Origin: a virus
DNA: 48,805 bases
Direction: 5' to 3' (one strand)
IMG/VR virus record: IMGVR_UViG_3300028374_000023
Coordinates: 1 to 48,805 of that record
In this document: in pieces, positions 40,496-48,805 of the stretch
Layout of the letters: the number at the start of each line of letters is the position of its first letter
Position numbering within the stretch: the first letter of the stretch is position 1
Program-made: the position numbers and the translations under genes
Notes under the pieces: model-generated
Databases searched by the model: none
Told to the model about the DNA's origin: nothing
What the model saw: the letters and a program-made list of their open reading frames with translations, nothing else

Positions 40496-41872
40496 TTATA
40501 AGTTAGTTAAAATTTTATGTCTGGTTTTCCACTGATTAGCTAATAACCAAACCCCCTCATCAACAAAGTCAACAATAAGTGATTCAGTCTTCCCGTCTGC
40601 CAATCGCATCAAACGACCTGCAGCCTGCTTTAATTTTATAAATGACTTTTTAGGTGAGCATAAATACAACACCTCCAAATGGGGGACATCAATCCCGGTA
40701 CTAAATAAACCGAAGGTAGAAATAACATGAAGTTTTTCTTTGCTTCTTAACTTGGCCATAGCTTTAGGTCTATCCTTCTTTTTTACGGCCGAGGTAAGCA
40801 TAATAGAGTTTGGTATTAACTCATGTAATAGTTCTACCTGTTCAACCCTGTCACATAGGAATACAGAAGGCCTGTCGTCCCCTATTTCTAAAAATGTATC
40901 TTTTATAAGTTCATTTCTAGGACCATTATTTCCAATGTCAGTTATCATCGCTTGAAATTCCGATGTATCAAATAGTGGGAAATAATATTTGGTTCTTATC
41001 TTTTTATAAGTAGGTTTAATTAAATAATCTTTTAGGGCTTTGTCAGGAACAACATGGATAATATCACCAGTTGCCCAAAATATAACCTGCGTTAATCCGT
41101 CCTCTCGTTGAGGAGTAGCACTGAATCCAAATTTATGCTTAAATGGTAGTCGAGCAGCAGCATTATAATAAGTCTCCGCGGCAATAATATGCGTCTCATC
41201 AGTTATGAGCTGACCATAGTATTGCTGAACTTCTGAAAGCTCTTTACCTTTCAACTGAACAATAGATTGCAGTATTCCAACAGTTATAGGTTTAGGCTCA
41301 TACCGGCCAGAACCTATGAATCCAATATCATCTTCTTCTAGGTTAGTAAACTTAACAAAAGCTTCCACAGTTTGTGCAGCTAGCTCTTTTGTATTAACTA
41401 AAATTAAAGTGTTTTGCTTCTTTTTTACAACGTAAGAAACGAAAACCACCGTTTTCCCAGAACCTGTTTTTGCTTGTATAACGCCTGAATTATTGTTCAT
41501 ACAAGCATCTTCCATGTCTTGTTGGTAACTTCTTAGAGTAGCATGAAATTCAACATTATCAAAAAAGTCTGGATTGTAAGCTGTGGTGCGGTTGTCAATA
41601 ATATCATCTTTTGTAAGCTCCACACCAGAAGCTAAAAGAATTTCAATGGCTTTGGAAACCCCTCCAACAGGCACCTCTAAAGTGTCCCGGTCAGGAGAAG
41701 AATAGTAATTCAAATATTGTGGGGTTCCAAATATACTAAGATCCAATGCCTTTTTCTTTGAGAACATTGGGTTTGTGATAGTAAATTCATTTCTGAGACT
41801 CTCTACCACCTCTCTTGGTAGGGACTTTATTCCCTTTATTTTTCCTGTGTTTTTTATCTCTATATTAATCAT
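40496..41872 (-). CDS. SF2 DNA helicase
   Basis: The 458-residue protein has VIQAKTGSGKTVVFVSYVV near residue 130 (motif I), QLITDETHIIAAETYYNA near 225 (motif II, DETH), KFGFSATPQREDGL near 248 (motif III), VISTFGLFSTGIDVPHLEVL near 387 (motif V) and KLKQAAGRLMR near 418 (motif VI). It resembles UvsW/RadD-type phage helicases, which unwind branched DNA in recombination and replication restart. The first 90 residues are a separate N-terminal domain. Three Trp codons are TGG. A conserved motif precedes the start. Confidence 0.9.
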   Translation of the reverse strand: MINIEIKNTGKIKGIKSLPREVVESLRNEFTITNPMFSKKKALDLSIFGTPQYLNYYSSPDRDTLEVPVGGVSKAIEILLASGVELTKDDIIDNRTTAYNPDFFDNVEFHATLRSYQQDMEDACMNNNSGVIQAKTGSGKTVVFVSYVVKKKQNTLILVNTKELAAQTVEAFVKFTNLEEDDIGFIGSGRYEPKPITVGILQSIVQLKGKELSEVQQYYGQLITDETHIIAAETYYNAAARLPFKHKFGFSATPQREDGLTQVIFWATGDIIHVVPDKALKDYLIKPTYKKIRTKYYFPLFDTSEFQAMITDIGNNGPRNELIKDTFLEIGDDRPSVFLCDRVEQVELLHELIPNSIMLTSAVKKKDRPKAMAKLRSKEKLHVISTFGLFSTGIDVPHLEVLYLCSPKKSFIKLKQAAGRLMRLADGKTESLIVDFVDEGVWLLANQWKTRHKILTNL

Positions 41873-41906
41873 AATTTAAATTAATGGTGAGTCTATGTGT
41901 CTCATT

Positions 41907-41918
41907 GTTCTTATACCA
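41907..41918 (-). promoter_or_regulatory. Conserved TGGTATAAGAAC motif, probable phage promoter (7 of 7)
   Basis: The minus strand reads TGGTATAAGAACAATG, then TGAG...CTCA, 40-45 bases before the helicase ATG. It lies in the divergent region between the early and tail blocks. I see no clear promoter for the plus-strand tail genes there. Confidence 0.65.
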
Positions 41919-42004
41919 ATTAAAATACTGGTCTGCTCTTGATTATGAAAGCATTTTGAGTTACCTTAAAGGGTAATTTTAAACAAACAACTTAACTAAA
42001 AATA

Positions 42005-42448
42005 ATGGATAAAGCAAAAATCTTAGAGGATCTTTTTGAGAGCGATACAACCAAACATACGTTCGAACTAGGTAAATATAAAATAACAGTAAAGAATCTT
42101 GATTACACATCACAGTATCACTTAGAAGGGGATTTAAAAAAACTCAGAGAAAATAAAGCAACCGATAGGCAATTCGTTCAGAGGTATGCCTACTCACTAT
42201 TAAGTAAAACTCTTATTAATTGGAATGGTAAGAAGTTCGATAGTTGGGATGAATGGGAAGGCTTTTTACAAGGTAAAAGTGTTGCACTGCTAGACAAGGC
42301 AGTAAAGGAGCAACAGAAATTAGAAAAGGCTATTAAAGAAGCCTGTGAAGTAGAGAATATTGATGATGTTTTTTCAAAGGGGGACGAGCCGGCCGACGCG
42401 CCCGAGCCCTCACAAAAGGCATCGACGTCGGAAGAAAAGGCTCAGTAA
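42005..42448 (+). CDS. Tail assembly chaperone, zero-frame product
   Basis: The 147-residue protein starts MDKAKILEDLFESDTTKHTF, forms a mixed alpha/beta domain and ends in a low-complexity acidic tail (DEPADAPEPSQKASTSEEKA). It precedes the tape measure gene, the usual place for the gpG-type chaperone, and contains a canonical -1 slippery site at 42376-42382. It probably coats the tape measure protein during tail assembly. No Shine-Dalgarno. Three Trp codons are TGG. Confidence 0.8.
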   Translation: MDKAKILEDLFESDTTKHTFELGKYKITVKNLDYTSQYHLEGDLKKLRENKATDRQFVQRYAYSLLSKTLINWNGKKFDSWDEWEGFLQGKSVALLDKAVKEQQKLEKAIKEACEVENIDDVFSKGDEPADAPEPSQKASTSEEKAQ

Positions 42449-42795
42449 GAGAAAGAGTACTTTTACAGATGATGCAACAGGAGCAAGAAAAAGAAATGCT
42501 CCGAACGTTTATAGTAGCAAAAGCTTCTACCCTAGATACCACTAACCAGGAAAAAGTAGAAGCTTATAATAACTTAGTAGAGAAGCTTATGGATCTCGAA
42601 TACCCAGGAAGAGAAAAGGAAAAAGCAAAGACTAAGGCAGACATGGAGAAAATATACACGCAACTCTTTAGAGGACCTGACGGTAAACCTAGAGAGATCA
42701 AAATGAAAGCCGGTGATTCTGATGCAGAGGTAGGAGCCGGTCCTAAATTAAAAAACGACTTATTAAAATACAGAAATGGCAGAACAAGAAGTTAA
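42005..42795 (+). CDS. Tail assembly chaperone, -1 frameshift fusion product (gpGT-like)
   Basis: A -1 slip at AAAGGGG (codons AAG GGG) fuses the first part of 42005-42448 to a 3' frame with GRAGRRARALTKGIDVGRKG, then MMQQEQEKEMLRTFIVAKAS and a Lys-rich helical region to TAA at 42793. A GC-rich segment (GAGCCGGCCGACGCGCC) follows the slip site and could form the stimulatory structure. The fused form is the GT-type chaperone known from lambda and many other phages. The stop codon lies 19 bases inside the tape measure gene. Confidence 0.8.
42376..42382 (+). promoter_or_regulatory. Programmed -1 frameshift site A AAG GGG
   Basis: The heptamer AAAGGGG is positioned A_AAG_GGG in the zero frame (X XXY YYZ). 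The -1 frame downstream is open for 410 bases to TAA. Confidence 0.8.
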
Positions 42796-45700
42796 GTACA
42801 ACGTTAGACTAAACGAAGAAGACCTTTCGCAACAATTAGAGCGTATAAGGCAACAAATTGACTTAACTATGGGATCTCTGTCTTACTCCCAAGACGGAAT
42901 CCCACAAGCCTCTGATGTAATTTCTGGACAGGCTTTAGCCGCACTCAACGGAATGCCAGGTGTTCAAATGCCTGCTCAACCACCCGTAGGGAGTGCTGTT
43001 GATCAGATGTCTGGGGGCACCTCTTTCTTAGATAGTAACGCAGAATATCTAAGATTAGGCTATAATAAATTTAACCAGGATATGCGAAAAATAGGTTTGA
43101 TATCACAACCTATTGATCCAAGTATATCATCTATGCCTCCCTCAATGTCGACAGGGCCAGAAGGTTTTTTCCAATCAGCTAGCGCTCTATATAATCCTTT
43201 CTACAGAGGGTACGACCCTAACACTGCTGGAGCTTTTATAAGTGACTATAGAGACCAAGCAGCTCTTAATATGTCGGATATGACTTCAGACTTTATAACA
43301 AGTAACGGATTCATGGCGGCCGGAGCAGTAGGCGGAGCAATAGTAGGCGGAGCTATTGTCCCCGGAGTAGGGGCATTCGGGGGAGCTGTTATAGGTAGTA
43401 CAGTGGGGTCTTTTGCTGACCTCGGATTTTCAGTAACGGCAAGACAGGCAAAGGAACGAGAATCTTTAGCCAGAGCTTTTAAGGGAATAGCTAGTGATAG
43501 TTTTGGGAAGTTATCTATAGACGACGCCAGAAGTATGGCGGGCAGGCTACAAGATAAAGCATACTCCGCAGAAGGATTTTCCGAGGGGTATAGTATGGAG
43601 TATTTAGAATCTAACGTAGCTGATTTTGCACAAGCAGGTGGATTTTCTGGAGTATCTAATTATGAGGAAATGGATCAGGTATTGCAGGGAGTGATTGAGA
43701 ACACTAGAGATTTTGCAAATAAAATAGGATCTACTCAACGTGAAGCTGCCCAAATAATGGCCCAACTACAGCAGGAAATGGTAGCAACTACCCGAGAGAT
43801 GGATACCGTAGGAACCCAGCTAGCTTACGAAGGAGAAGTTACAGGTTTGGGAGCAGTAGGTGTAAGCAAGTTCGGTATGCAGGGTGTAGAGATGATGAGA
43901 GGCACAGGGGTAGGGTCTAATGTCGCCTTTGATATGGCAAGAGAGAGTTTAATGCAGGCCGAGCGTTTAAAAATGGCTGACCCCGTGACTAGACAATTAA
44001 TACACGAGGCGGGAGGAACACAGTCTTTTGCTCTTTCTAATATGGAAGCCACAAATAGAATTATGATGAGTGGCCAAGGAATGCTATATACCTCTGGGCT
44101 TTTAGGAGGCTCTATTCCAGGAGATAGTATGCAAGATATGTTAGGAGCTTCTTCAAATTATTTTTCCGGGGACCCTAGAAGAATGATAAGTCTACCGGCT
44201 CAACAAGCACAGCTAGTGGCTTCATTGCCAGAGCAGATGCAACAATCGATGCCATTTATGAATGCAATGGAGCTTGTAAAACAAACAAACCTAGCTAACG
44301 GAGACGGGACAGTTAATAGAGAAGTTTTAACAAGCGCAATGATGAATATGTATGGAGTAAGCGCTAATCAAGCACAAAGTTTTATATCGATGGCACAAGA
44401 CGTGAGCGCAAATGACGCTGTGAGCCAAGAAATAGGAATGATCACAAGAGAAATTAGTGACACTATGGCGGCTAGCGAGGATGTGGCCTGGTTCGGAAGA
44501 ATGAAGGCAGGTGCCGCTAATTTTCTGAGGGTAGATGCTGCAGAAGACTTATATGAGAATATTATAGATGGTACGTCAGGCTATTTTGAAAGACGTATGG
44601 ATAGAAAAAACGACACCCTACGAATGGGCATAGATAGACAACCAGCAACAGTAAGAGCAGCTCTAGAAAGAATAAGAGGCTCAAAAGGTTTCGAAGCTAT
44701 GGGGACGGGATTTGATTTTGGAGATTCTGCAAAAATAGAAGCCAAAACTGTTTTTGATCAATTAAGACAGAGCGGAACTTATGGGGAGGGTGATTTTAAT
44801 ACCTTCAGAAATAAGTTTGAATTCGCTAGAGGTTTTGACAAAAGTGCAATCACAAAAGGAGATGCACTTCTAGCAGAGAGATTAGGATCAGATACATTTT
44901 CTGGCGGATCAGTGCAAAGCACCAGAGATGATTTTGCACTAACTATGCATTATCAAAAAAGACGGGAAGAGTTAAGTGCTAAAGGAGTCCCTAGAGATCA
45001 AATTGAAACTCTAATAGATACGGAAGTAAGCCAAATGGTTGGAGGAGCTTTTGAGAACGTAGATTCTAGCATACAAAGTGCTGTACTCAACCAGATGGCT
45101 AAAGATGGTGTAATGGGGATGGACCAAAGGGAGCTTGAAGTCATCTCTAGGGGGAGGTCATTAGCTGAATCAGGTATGACCGCGGAACGCATGACTAGTC
45201 ATGGAGCAGATTTACAGGAAACTGCTTTAGGAAACGTTAGCGGATTATTGCTTGAAGGGGCTGCCCAAAGTAGAATTGGTAGTCTAACTGAACAGGGACA
45301 GAGAGTGTTAACCGAGCAAATAACGAGATCAGGAGCAATAGATGCTTCGCAACTAAGTAACGCACAAGATAGAGATATCGCCAGGTTTATATCCAGACAT
45401 CACGGAGACCGCGTTGCGTCCGCAGCAGCGTTATATGGAGCAGGTGGTGCATACCAATTAGAGGCAAACATTACGCAACAATCAAGAGAACTTGCCAACC
45501 AGTTAGGATTTGCAGTCCCCACCGATGTAGGATTAGAAAGCTTTGCTTATAAAAAATTATCACAGCTAGCAAAAATAGGTTCAGGTGAAGATTTAACTAT
45601 AGAGGGAGTCTTAGGTAATCCGTCCGACGTCCTAAATCAATTAGAGGCCGCCGGTTTAGACAGAAACAAGTTAGAGGGCAGAATTAAAGGATCTATGGAA

Positions 45701-45928
45701 ATCGGAGAATTAATGGAAGCTGTAAGCGAAAGTGTTGGTAAGGTTCAAGGATCTCATATTATGTCAAACCTGAATTGGGAGGGTGCCTCAGAACCTCTTC
45801 AGAAATTTTTTAGTATGCAACAAAGAGGCGTAGAAAGTGTAATGGATAGGTTAGATAGCGCCTTCGCAACAATAAATGGCGGAAATGCAATCAGAGTAGT
45901 AGATGCAGAAAAAAACCCAGCAAGATAA
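42776..45928 (+). CDS. Tape measure protein
   Basis: The 1050-residue protein follows the chaperone pair, as tape measure genes do. It is almost entirely helical with long Gln/Met/Glu-rich stretches, a Gly/Ala membrane-like segment at about residue 178-220 (MAAGAVGGAIVGGAIVPGVG, then FGGAVIGSTVGSFADLGF) and many Ser/Asp-rich helices later. The length would set the tail at roughly 150 nm if 1.5 angstrom per residue holds. It begins with a short charged N-terminus (MAEQEVKYNVRLNEEDLSQQ). Two Trp codons are TGG and there is no in-frame TGA over 3.1 kb. Confidence 0.8.
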   Translation: MAEQEVKYNVRLNEEDLSQQLERIRQQIDLTMGSLSYSQDGIPQASDVISGQALAALNGMPGVQMPAQPPVGSAVDQMSGGTSFLDSNAEYLRLGYNKFNQDMRKIGLISQPIDPSISSMPPSMSTGPEGFFQSASALYNPFYRGYDPNTAGAFISDYRDQAALNMSDMTSDFITSNGFMAAGAVGGAIVGGAIVPGVGAFGGAVIGSTVGSFADLGFSVTARQAKERESLARAFKGIASDSFGKLSIDDARSMAGRLQDKAYSAEGFSEGYSMEYLESNVADFAQAGGFSGVSNYEEMDQVLQGVIENTRDFANKIGSTQREAAQIMAQLQQEMVATTREMDTVGTQLAYEGEVTGLGAVGVSKFGMQGVEMMRGTGVGSNVAFDMARESLMQAERLKMADPVTRQLIHEAGGTQSFALSNMEATNRIMMSGQGMLYTSGLLGGSIPGDSMQDMLGASSNYFSGDPRRMISLPAQQAQLVASLPEQMQQSMPFMNAMELVKQTNLANGDGTVNREVLTSAMMNMYGVSANQAQSFISMAQDVSANDAVSQEIGMITREISDTMAASEDVAWFGRMKAGAANFLRVDAAEDLYENIIDGTSGYFERRMDRKNDTLRMGIDRQPATVRAALERIRGSKGFEAMGTGFDFGDSAKIEAKTVFDQLRQSGTYGEGDFNTFRNKFEFARGFDKSAITKGDALLAERLGSDTFSGGSVQSTRDDFALTMHYQKRREELSAKGVPRDQIETLIDTEVSQMVGGAFENVDSSIQSAVLNQMAKDGVMGMDQRELEVISRGRSLAESGMTAERMTSHGADLQETALGNVSGLLLEGAAQSRIGSLTEQGQRVLTEQITRSGAIDASQLSNAQDRDIARFISRHHGDRVASAAALYGAGGAYQLEANITQQSRELANQLGFAVPTDVGLESFAYKKLSQLAKIGSGEDLTIEGVLGNPSDVLNQLEAAGLDRNKLEGRIKGSMEIGELMEAVSESVGKVQGSHIMSNLNWEGASEPLQKFFSMQQRGVESVMDRLDSAFATINGGNAIRVVDAEKNPAR

Positions 45929-45936
45929 TAAAATAA

Positions 45937-48576
45937 ATGTCAGACACACAAACAACGTTTCAAGAATATACAGGATTTGAAGTTTACTTAGAGGGAATAC
46001 AAGTTCCCTTTTCCTCATTTAATATTAGGGAGATTGAGGGAGACTTCCCCTCTGCGACTGTACAATTCCCCGCCAACAGCGGTAGCTTAAGAGTATTAGG
46101 TGGTACCATAGTTCAGATATTTGGGCCCGAGCCAGAGAACACAGCTAATAAAATTTTATTATTCGAGGGAGAAATAAGACAAATAAACTATAGTAAGACA
46201 GGATCCTCGAGGGCGGTATCATTTGAAGCTACGTCCTTATTATCTCAGTGGCAATCAGTGACTGCGCGACCAAAAGATTCTATGGTGACAGCGGAGTGGG
46301 GAGATGCTCTGGGTGACTATTTATACGAGTACTATAATAGTACAGAAAAGGAGCTAGAAAATGACACCCCGGAAACCAACTCTAATTTTCAAGATAAGAC
46401 AAAAGCAGGAGAAGAGGAAGATCCTATTGAGAAGTATGATTCTCTGGGAGAGCCAAAGCTTACAGTTTTTAGTGGGTTAGTAGATGAAATTAGTAAATTA
46501 ATAGGTGATGATAAAATAAGCGGAGGAGATCTAGAACTTTTTATAGATTTCTTCCTTAAAAAGTTTGAAGAGTATGATATGTTTTATGGACTTGTTTCGA
46601 ACTCCTTCAATATAAGAGAATCTATTTTTACATCCCCCAACATAGGAAAAATTGAAGCCTTTAAAAGAAAAGCTTTGATAGAGAATTTTTTCACTCTTTC
46701 CGAATCTAAGTTCTCTCTTAAAAACGGTGGGACAATTAAACTCATGGAGGCCGTGGTAGAGTTCTTAAATGTGTTTCACTATACTTTAGTAGCTCCTTCT
46801 ACTTATACAGGATCTCTTCAATTTCAATCTGGGAATGTAGAAAGATCAGCGCCCATAAGAGGATATTTTTTACCTAACATGGAAAACTCTCCTCCTATAA
46901 AATGTAATTTACTTTTTCCACAACAAGTTAGTAAAATAAACTTTTCAAGAAATTTTTTATCGGAGCCTACAAGAACCATCAGTGAGGTACACAGCGTTAT
47001 GCAAAGTGGTATCATTGGCTCTACAAAAGGGTTTAAACCGTTTGCTGTACAGCCTAAACTAAATATTACACAGGACGGTATAGACCAAAACACTATTGGA
47101 TTAACTTCAGAGGAAACATACCGTGGAATAACACCTAATGTAGTTAATCAAACTTCCTTTTTTGTAGAAACGGAAAAACAAGATATTATAGGAGAGACTA
47201 AATCTTTAGAGGAGGCACAAAAAGAGGAATACCAATCCAAGATAAAAAAACCTTTAAATGAACTTACTTTAAATGCTCACCAACAGGCTAGAATGGCCAC
47301 CAGAAATATGTCTATAAGCGCAGTATATACTCCTTACTCAATGGTAGGGTTACCCGGAGCTTACATTGAACCGGACAAGGGCCCATCCTTTACAGGGGTT
47401 ATAGCAGCAAAAACGCTCTCAGTCTCTTCACAAGGCTCCGCCTCGACATCCATAACAATGAGGGCAGTAAGAACAGTGCACGATCTAAAAGATATTACAG
47501 AAGAAGATTTTGAAGACGCTATCAACGACTTCACTTTGGATCCTTATACTGACATAAACTCATATCTTTTTGACCAAAGCGTATATGACTTTAGAGAGAT
47601 TGGCAAGACCTTGTACCCATATTTACGCAGAGGGACGCTATCTTCGAAGGGTAGTATTTTTAAACAATACGCAGAAGACGAGCAAGCTTTCTCTAAGGGC
47701 GTTGATGCTCTGGAAAAGATGGAGAAGCAGGAACAATTTGTAGACACATATGACAGTATTTTAGACATTTTACGTGACGACAGTGGTGATATACAAAACA
47801 GGATAGCCACAGACTTATCTCCTGAAACCGGTAACAATTTAAGAAATAGTGGAGCCTATACTCGGGATATTTACGAGGCAATTTATAAGTACATAGGTAT
47901 TTATAATGAAATACCTAAAGAAGGCAGCGCACTAAAAGACTTTATAAATTCCCAGACTTCAAGATCTATAATAAGTAAGGCAGACTATTTTGCATCAATT
48001 GGTATAGACACTGCATCCGACATAGATAATAAATCAAACTATAAAGATGCTATTTCTATTTTTAGAGGGACTGAGGCGGGTCTTAAAATAAGAGATTCAA
48101 TATTGGAGGCGCAAGGCAGAACTACGCAGAAAATAATTGATAACGGAGACCAAGAAGAGATGAGACGGCGGGAGGTAAAGCTTCAACAAGAAGTAAATTC
48201 TTATAAACAGTCTATACTTGAAGCTGAGGCCCTTTTTGATGATAGAAAATATACTAACACATTACTATCATTAGGGAAACCAAATGAGCTAGCTTTAAGA
48301 GAAAATGCCTATAATGCGCTCATCGAGGCGCAGGAAAAGTTTGAGGAGATTTCTAAAGAATTAGAAGATCTCAGGAAAGAATTAGGATCCGCTACCCAGG
48401 ATTCTGGCACTGTTGACTTTGTCATTCAATTTGATAAAGAAGCTTTCAAACCTTATAATTTAACGAGAAGAGCTCACGTCAACTTAGCGTTCAGAAAACA
48501 AGTAAGAGATGCCTTATTAAAAGAGTTAAGAACAAATGATGCTCTAGGAAACGATAATCTAACCCTATTAAACTAA
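45937..48576 (+). CDS. Baseplate hub-type tail protein
   Basis: The 879-residue protein follows the tape measure gene by eight bases. The beginning (GFEVYLEGIQVPFSSFNIRE, then ATVQFPANSG, GTIVQIFGPEP, FEGEIRQINYSKTG) has the beta-barrel character of hub proteins of the gp27/gpD type. The middle has helical segments (LELFIDFFLKKFEEYDMFYG) and a second beta region (TPYSMVGLPGAYIEPDKGPS), and the C-terminal 250 residues are helical (RREVKLQQEVNSYKQSILEA). This would make the trimeric hub at the tube tip. Two Trp codons are TGG. The stop overlaps the next ATG. Confidence 0.65.
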   Translation: MSDTQTTFQEYTGFEVYLEGIQVPFSSFNIREIEGDFPSATVQFPANSGSLRVLGGTIVQIFGPEPENTANKILLFEGEIRQINYSKTGSSRAVSFEATSLLSQWQSVTARPKDSMVTAEWGDALGDYLYEYYNSTEKELENDTPETNSNFQDKTKAGEEEDPIEKYDSLGEPKLTVFSGLVDEISKLIGDDKISGGDLELFIDFFLKKFEEYDMFYGLVSNSFNIRESIFTSPNIGKIEAFKRKALIENFFTLSESKFSLKNGGTIKLMEAVVEFLNVFHYTLVAPSTYTGSLQFQSGNVERSAPIRGYFLPNMENSPPIKCNLLFPQQVSKINFSRNFLSEPTRTISEVHSVMQSGIIGSTKGFKPFAVQPKLNITQDGIDQNTIGLTSEETYRGITPNVVNQTSFFVETEKQDIIGETKSLEEAQKEEYQSKIKKPLNELTLNAHQQARMATRNMSISAVYTPYSMVGLPGAYIEPDKGPSFTGVIAAKTLSVSSQGSASTSITMRAVRTVHDLKDITEEDFEDAINDFTLDPYTDINSYLFDQSVYDFREIGKTLYPYLRRGTLSSKGSIFKQYAEDEQAFSKGVDALEKMEKQEQFVDTYDSILDILRDDSGDIQNRIATDLSPETGNNLRNSGAYTRDIYEAIYKYIGIYNEIPKEGSALKDFINSQTSRSIISKADYFASIGIDTASDIDNKSNYKDAISIFRGTEAGLKIRDSILEAQGRTTQKIIDNGDQEEMRRREVKLQQEVNSYKQSILEAEALFDDRKYTNTLLSLGKPNELALRENAYNALIEAQEKFEEISKELEDLRKELGSATQDSGTVDFVIQFDKEAFKPYNLTRRAHVNLAFRKQVRDALLKELRTNDALGNDNLTLLN

Positions 48577-48805
48577 TGTCACAATTTGAAGACTCCTCAC
48601 CAGCATTTAACTGAAATGATCCCCTAAGCGCAGCCGCTGGGTTTTCTGGATTTGGGTCAGAATTATTTCCTATATCTTTGTCAAAATCAGCACCCGAAGA
48701 TTTAGAGGAGTATATTAACCACTCATCTATACCTGCTGGTGCAACACTAATGATATTAGACGCAGGAGATAGTAGTGAAATAAAATACATTACAAACTTT
48801 TTCTT
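48576..48805 (+). CDS. Start of a tail gene, truncated by the window (TGA=Trp)
   Basis: The frame starts in a TAATG overlap with the hub gene, reads MSQFEDSSPAFN then TGA (codon 13, Trp) and continues NDPLSAAAGFSGFGSELFPI past the window end. Position after the hub suggests a baseplate component. Too short to assign. Confidence 0.6.

Noticed and set aside
42360-42545. A third frame over the chaperone slip region (MMMFFQRGTSRPT...)
   Set aside because: It is the +1 frame, of Arg/Lys-rich composition produced by the GC-rich linker, and does not lead into the downstream chaperone frame.
1-48805. A UGA-decoding suppressor tRNA (anticodon UCA) in this window
   Set aside because: Only one tRNA was found, and its anticodon is UUU. 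The suppressor may lie outside the window or be supplied by the host.
1-48805. CRISPR arrays, insertion sequences, integrase or attachment sites
   Set aside because: No regularly spaced repeats, transposase or recombinase motifs were seen; the only mobile elements are the two introns with their endonucleases.

Overview
This window is part of a large tailed phage with a contractile tail (myovirus morphology). It encodes a large terminase, prohead protease, scaffold, HK97-type capsid protein, tail sheath, tail tube, frameshifted tail chaperones, tape measure and baseplate hub. The host is most likely a member of the Bacteroidota. A TTTG-N19-TAnnTTTG promoter lies upstream of the exonuclease gene at 39716, the phage sigma factor reads like a Bacteroidota primary sigma, and most genes lack a Shine-Dalgarno sequence.

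The main feature is the genetic code. Many plus-strand genes run through in-frame TGA codons and end only at TAA or TAG. Where the family is recognisable, TGA often falls on an aromatic or Trp position (DUF5662 EMLSDW, the NTase PGVWDSD segment, RecU FW), so TGA is read as Trp. By eye I count about 27 in-frame TGA in connector, terminase, protease and accessory genes, none in the abundant virion genes (scaffold, capsid, decoration, sheath, tube, tape measure, hub), and only three on the minus (replication) strand. Those three sit in a sigma factor (codon 34) and a RecU-like resolvase (codons 101 and 121), both functions expected late. Three minus-strand genes apparently stop at TGA, two of them in GTGA/ATGA start-stop overlaps. 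The pattern suggests that UGA is a stop early and Trp late. No UCA-anticodon suppressor tRNA is in the window.

Layout. 1-9.6 kb: plus-strand accessory genes (DUF5662/nucleotidyltransferase polyprotein, ParB-like protein, photolyase-like domain, carrier-like protein, Gly-rich membrane proteins) with three small minus-strand genes. 9.6-24.4 kb: plus-strand nucleotidyltransferase, ribosomal protein bS21, terminase, head and tail genes. 24.4-41.9 kb: minus-strand early block with a tmRNA, tRNA-Lys, NAD kinase, small heat-shock protein, class II ribonucleotide reductase, a ppGpp-hydrolase-like HD protein, DNA polymerase I, sigma factor, dUTPase, RecU, Sak4-type recombinase, exonucleases and an SF2 helicase. 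42.0-48.8 kb: plus-strand tail genes.

Two group I introns are visible. One interrupts the ribonucleotide reductase gene and carries a GIY-YIG endonuclease. The other interrupts the T-loop of the tmRNA and carries an HNH endonuclease gene on the opposite strand. A 16-base motif, TGGTATAAGAATNATG, occurs seven times, always on the minus strand and usually followed at once by a small hairpin; it is probably a phage promoter. Strong Shine-Dalgarno sequences are largely confined to the abundant virion genes, which is notable because the phage carries its own bS21 homologue.

Caution: the window begins with an exact 127-base repeat of 1887-2013. That length is a common assembly k-mer, so the first two kilobases may contain an assembly junction.
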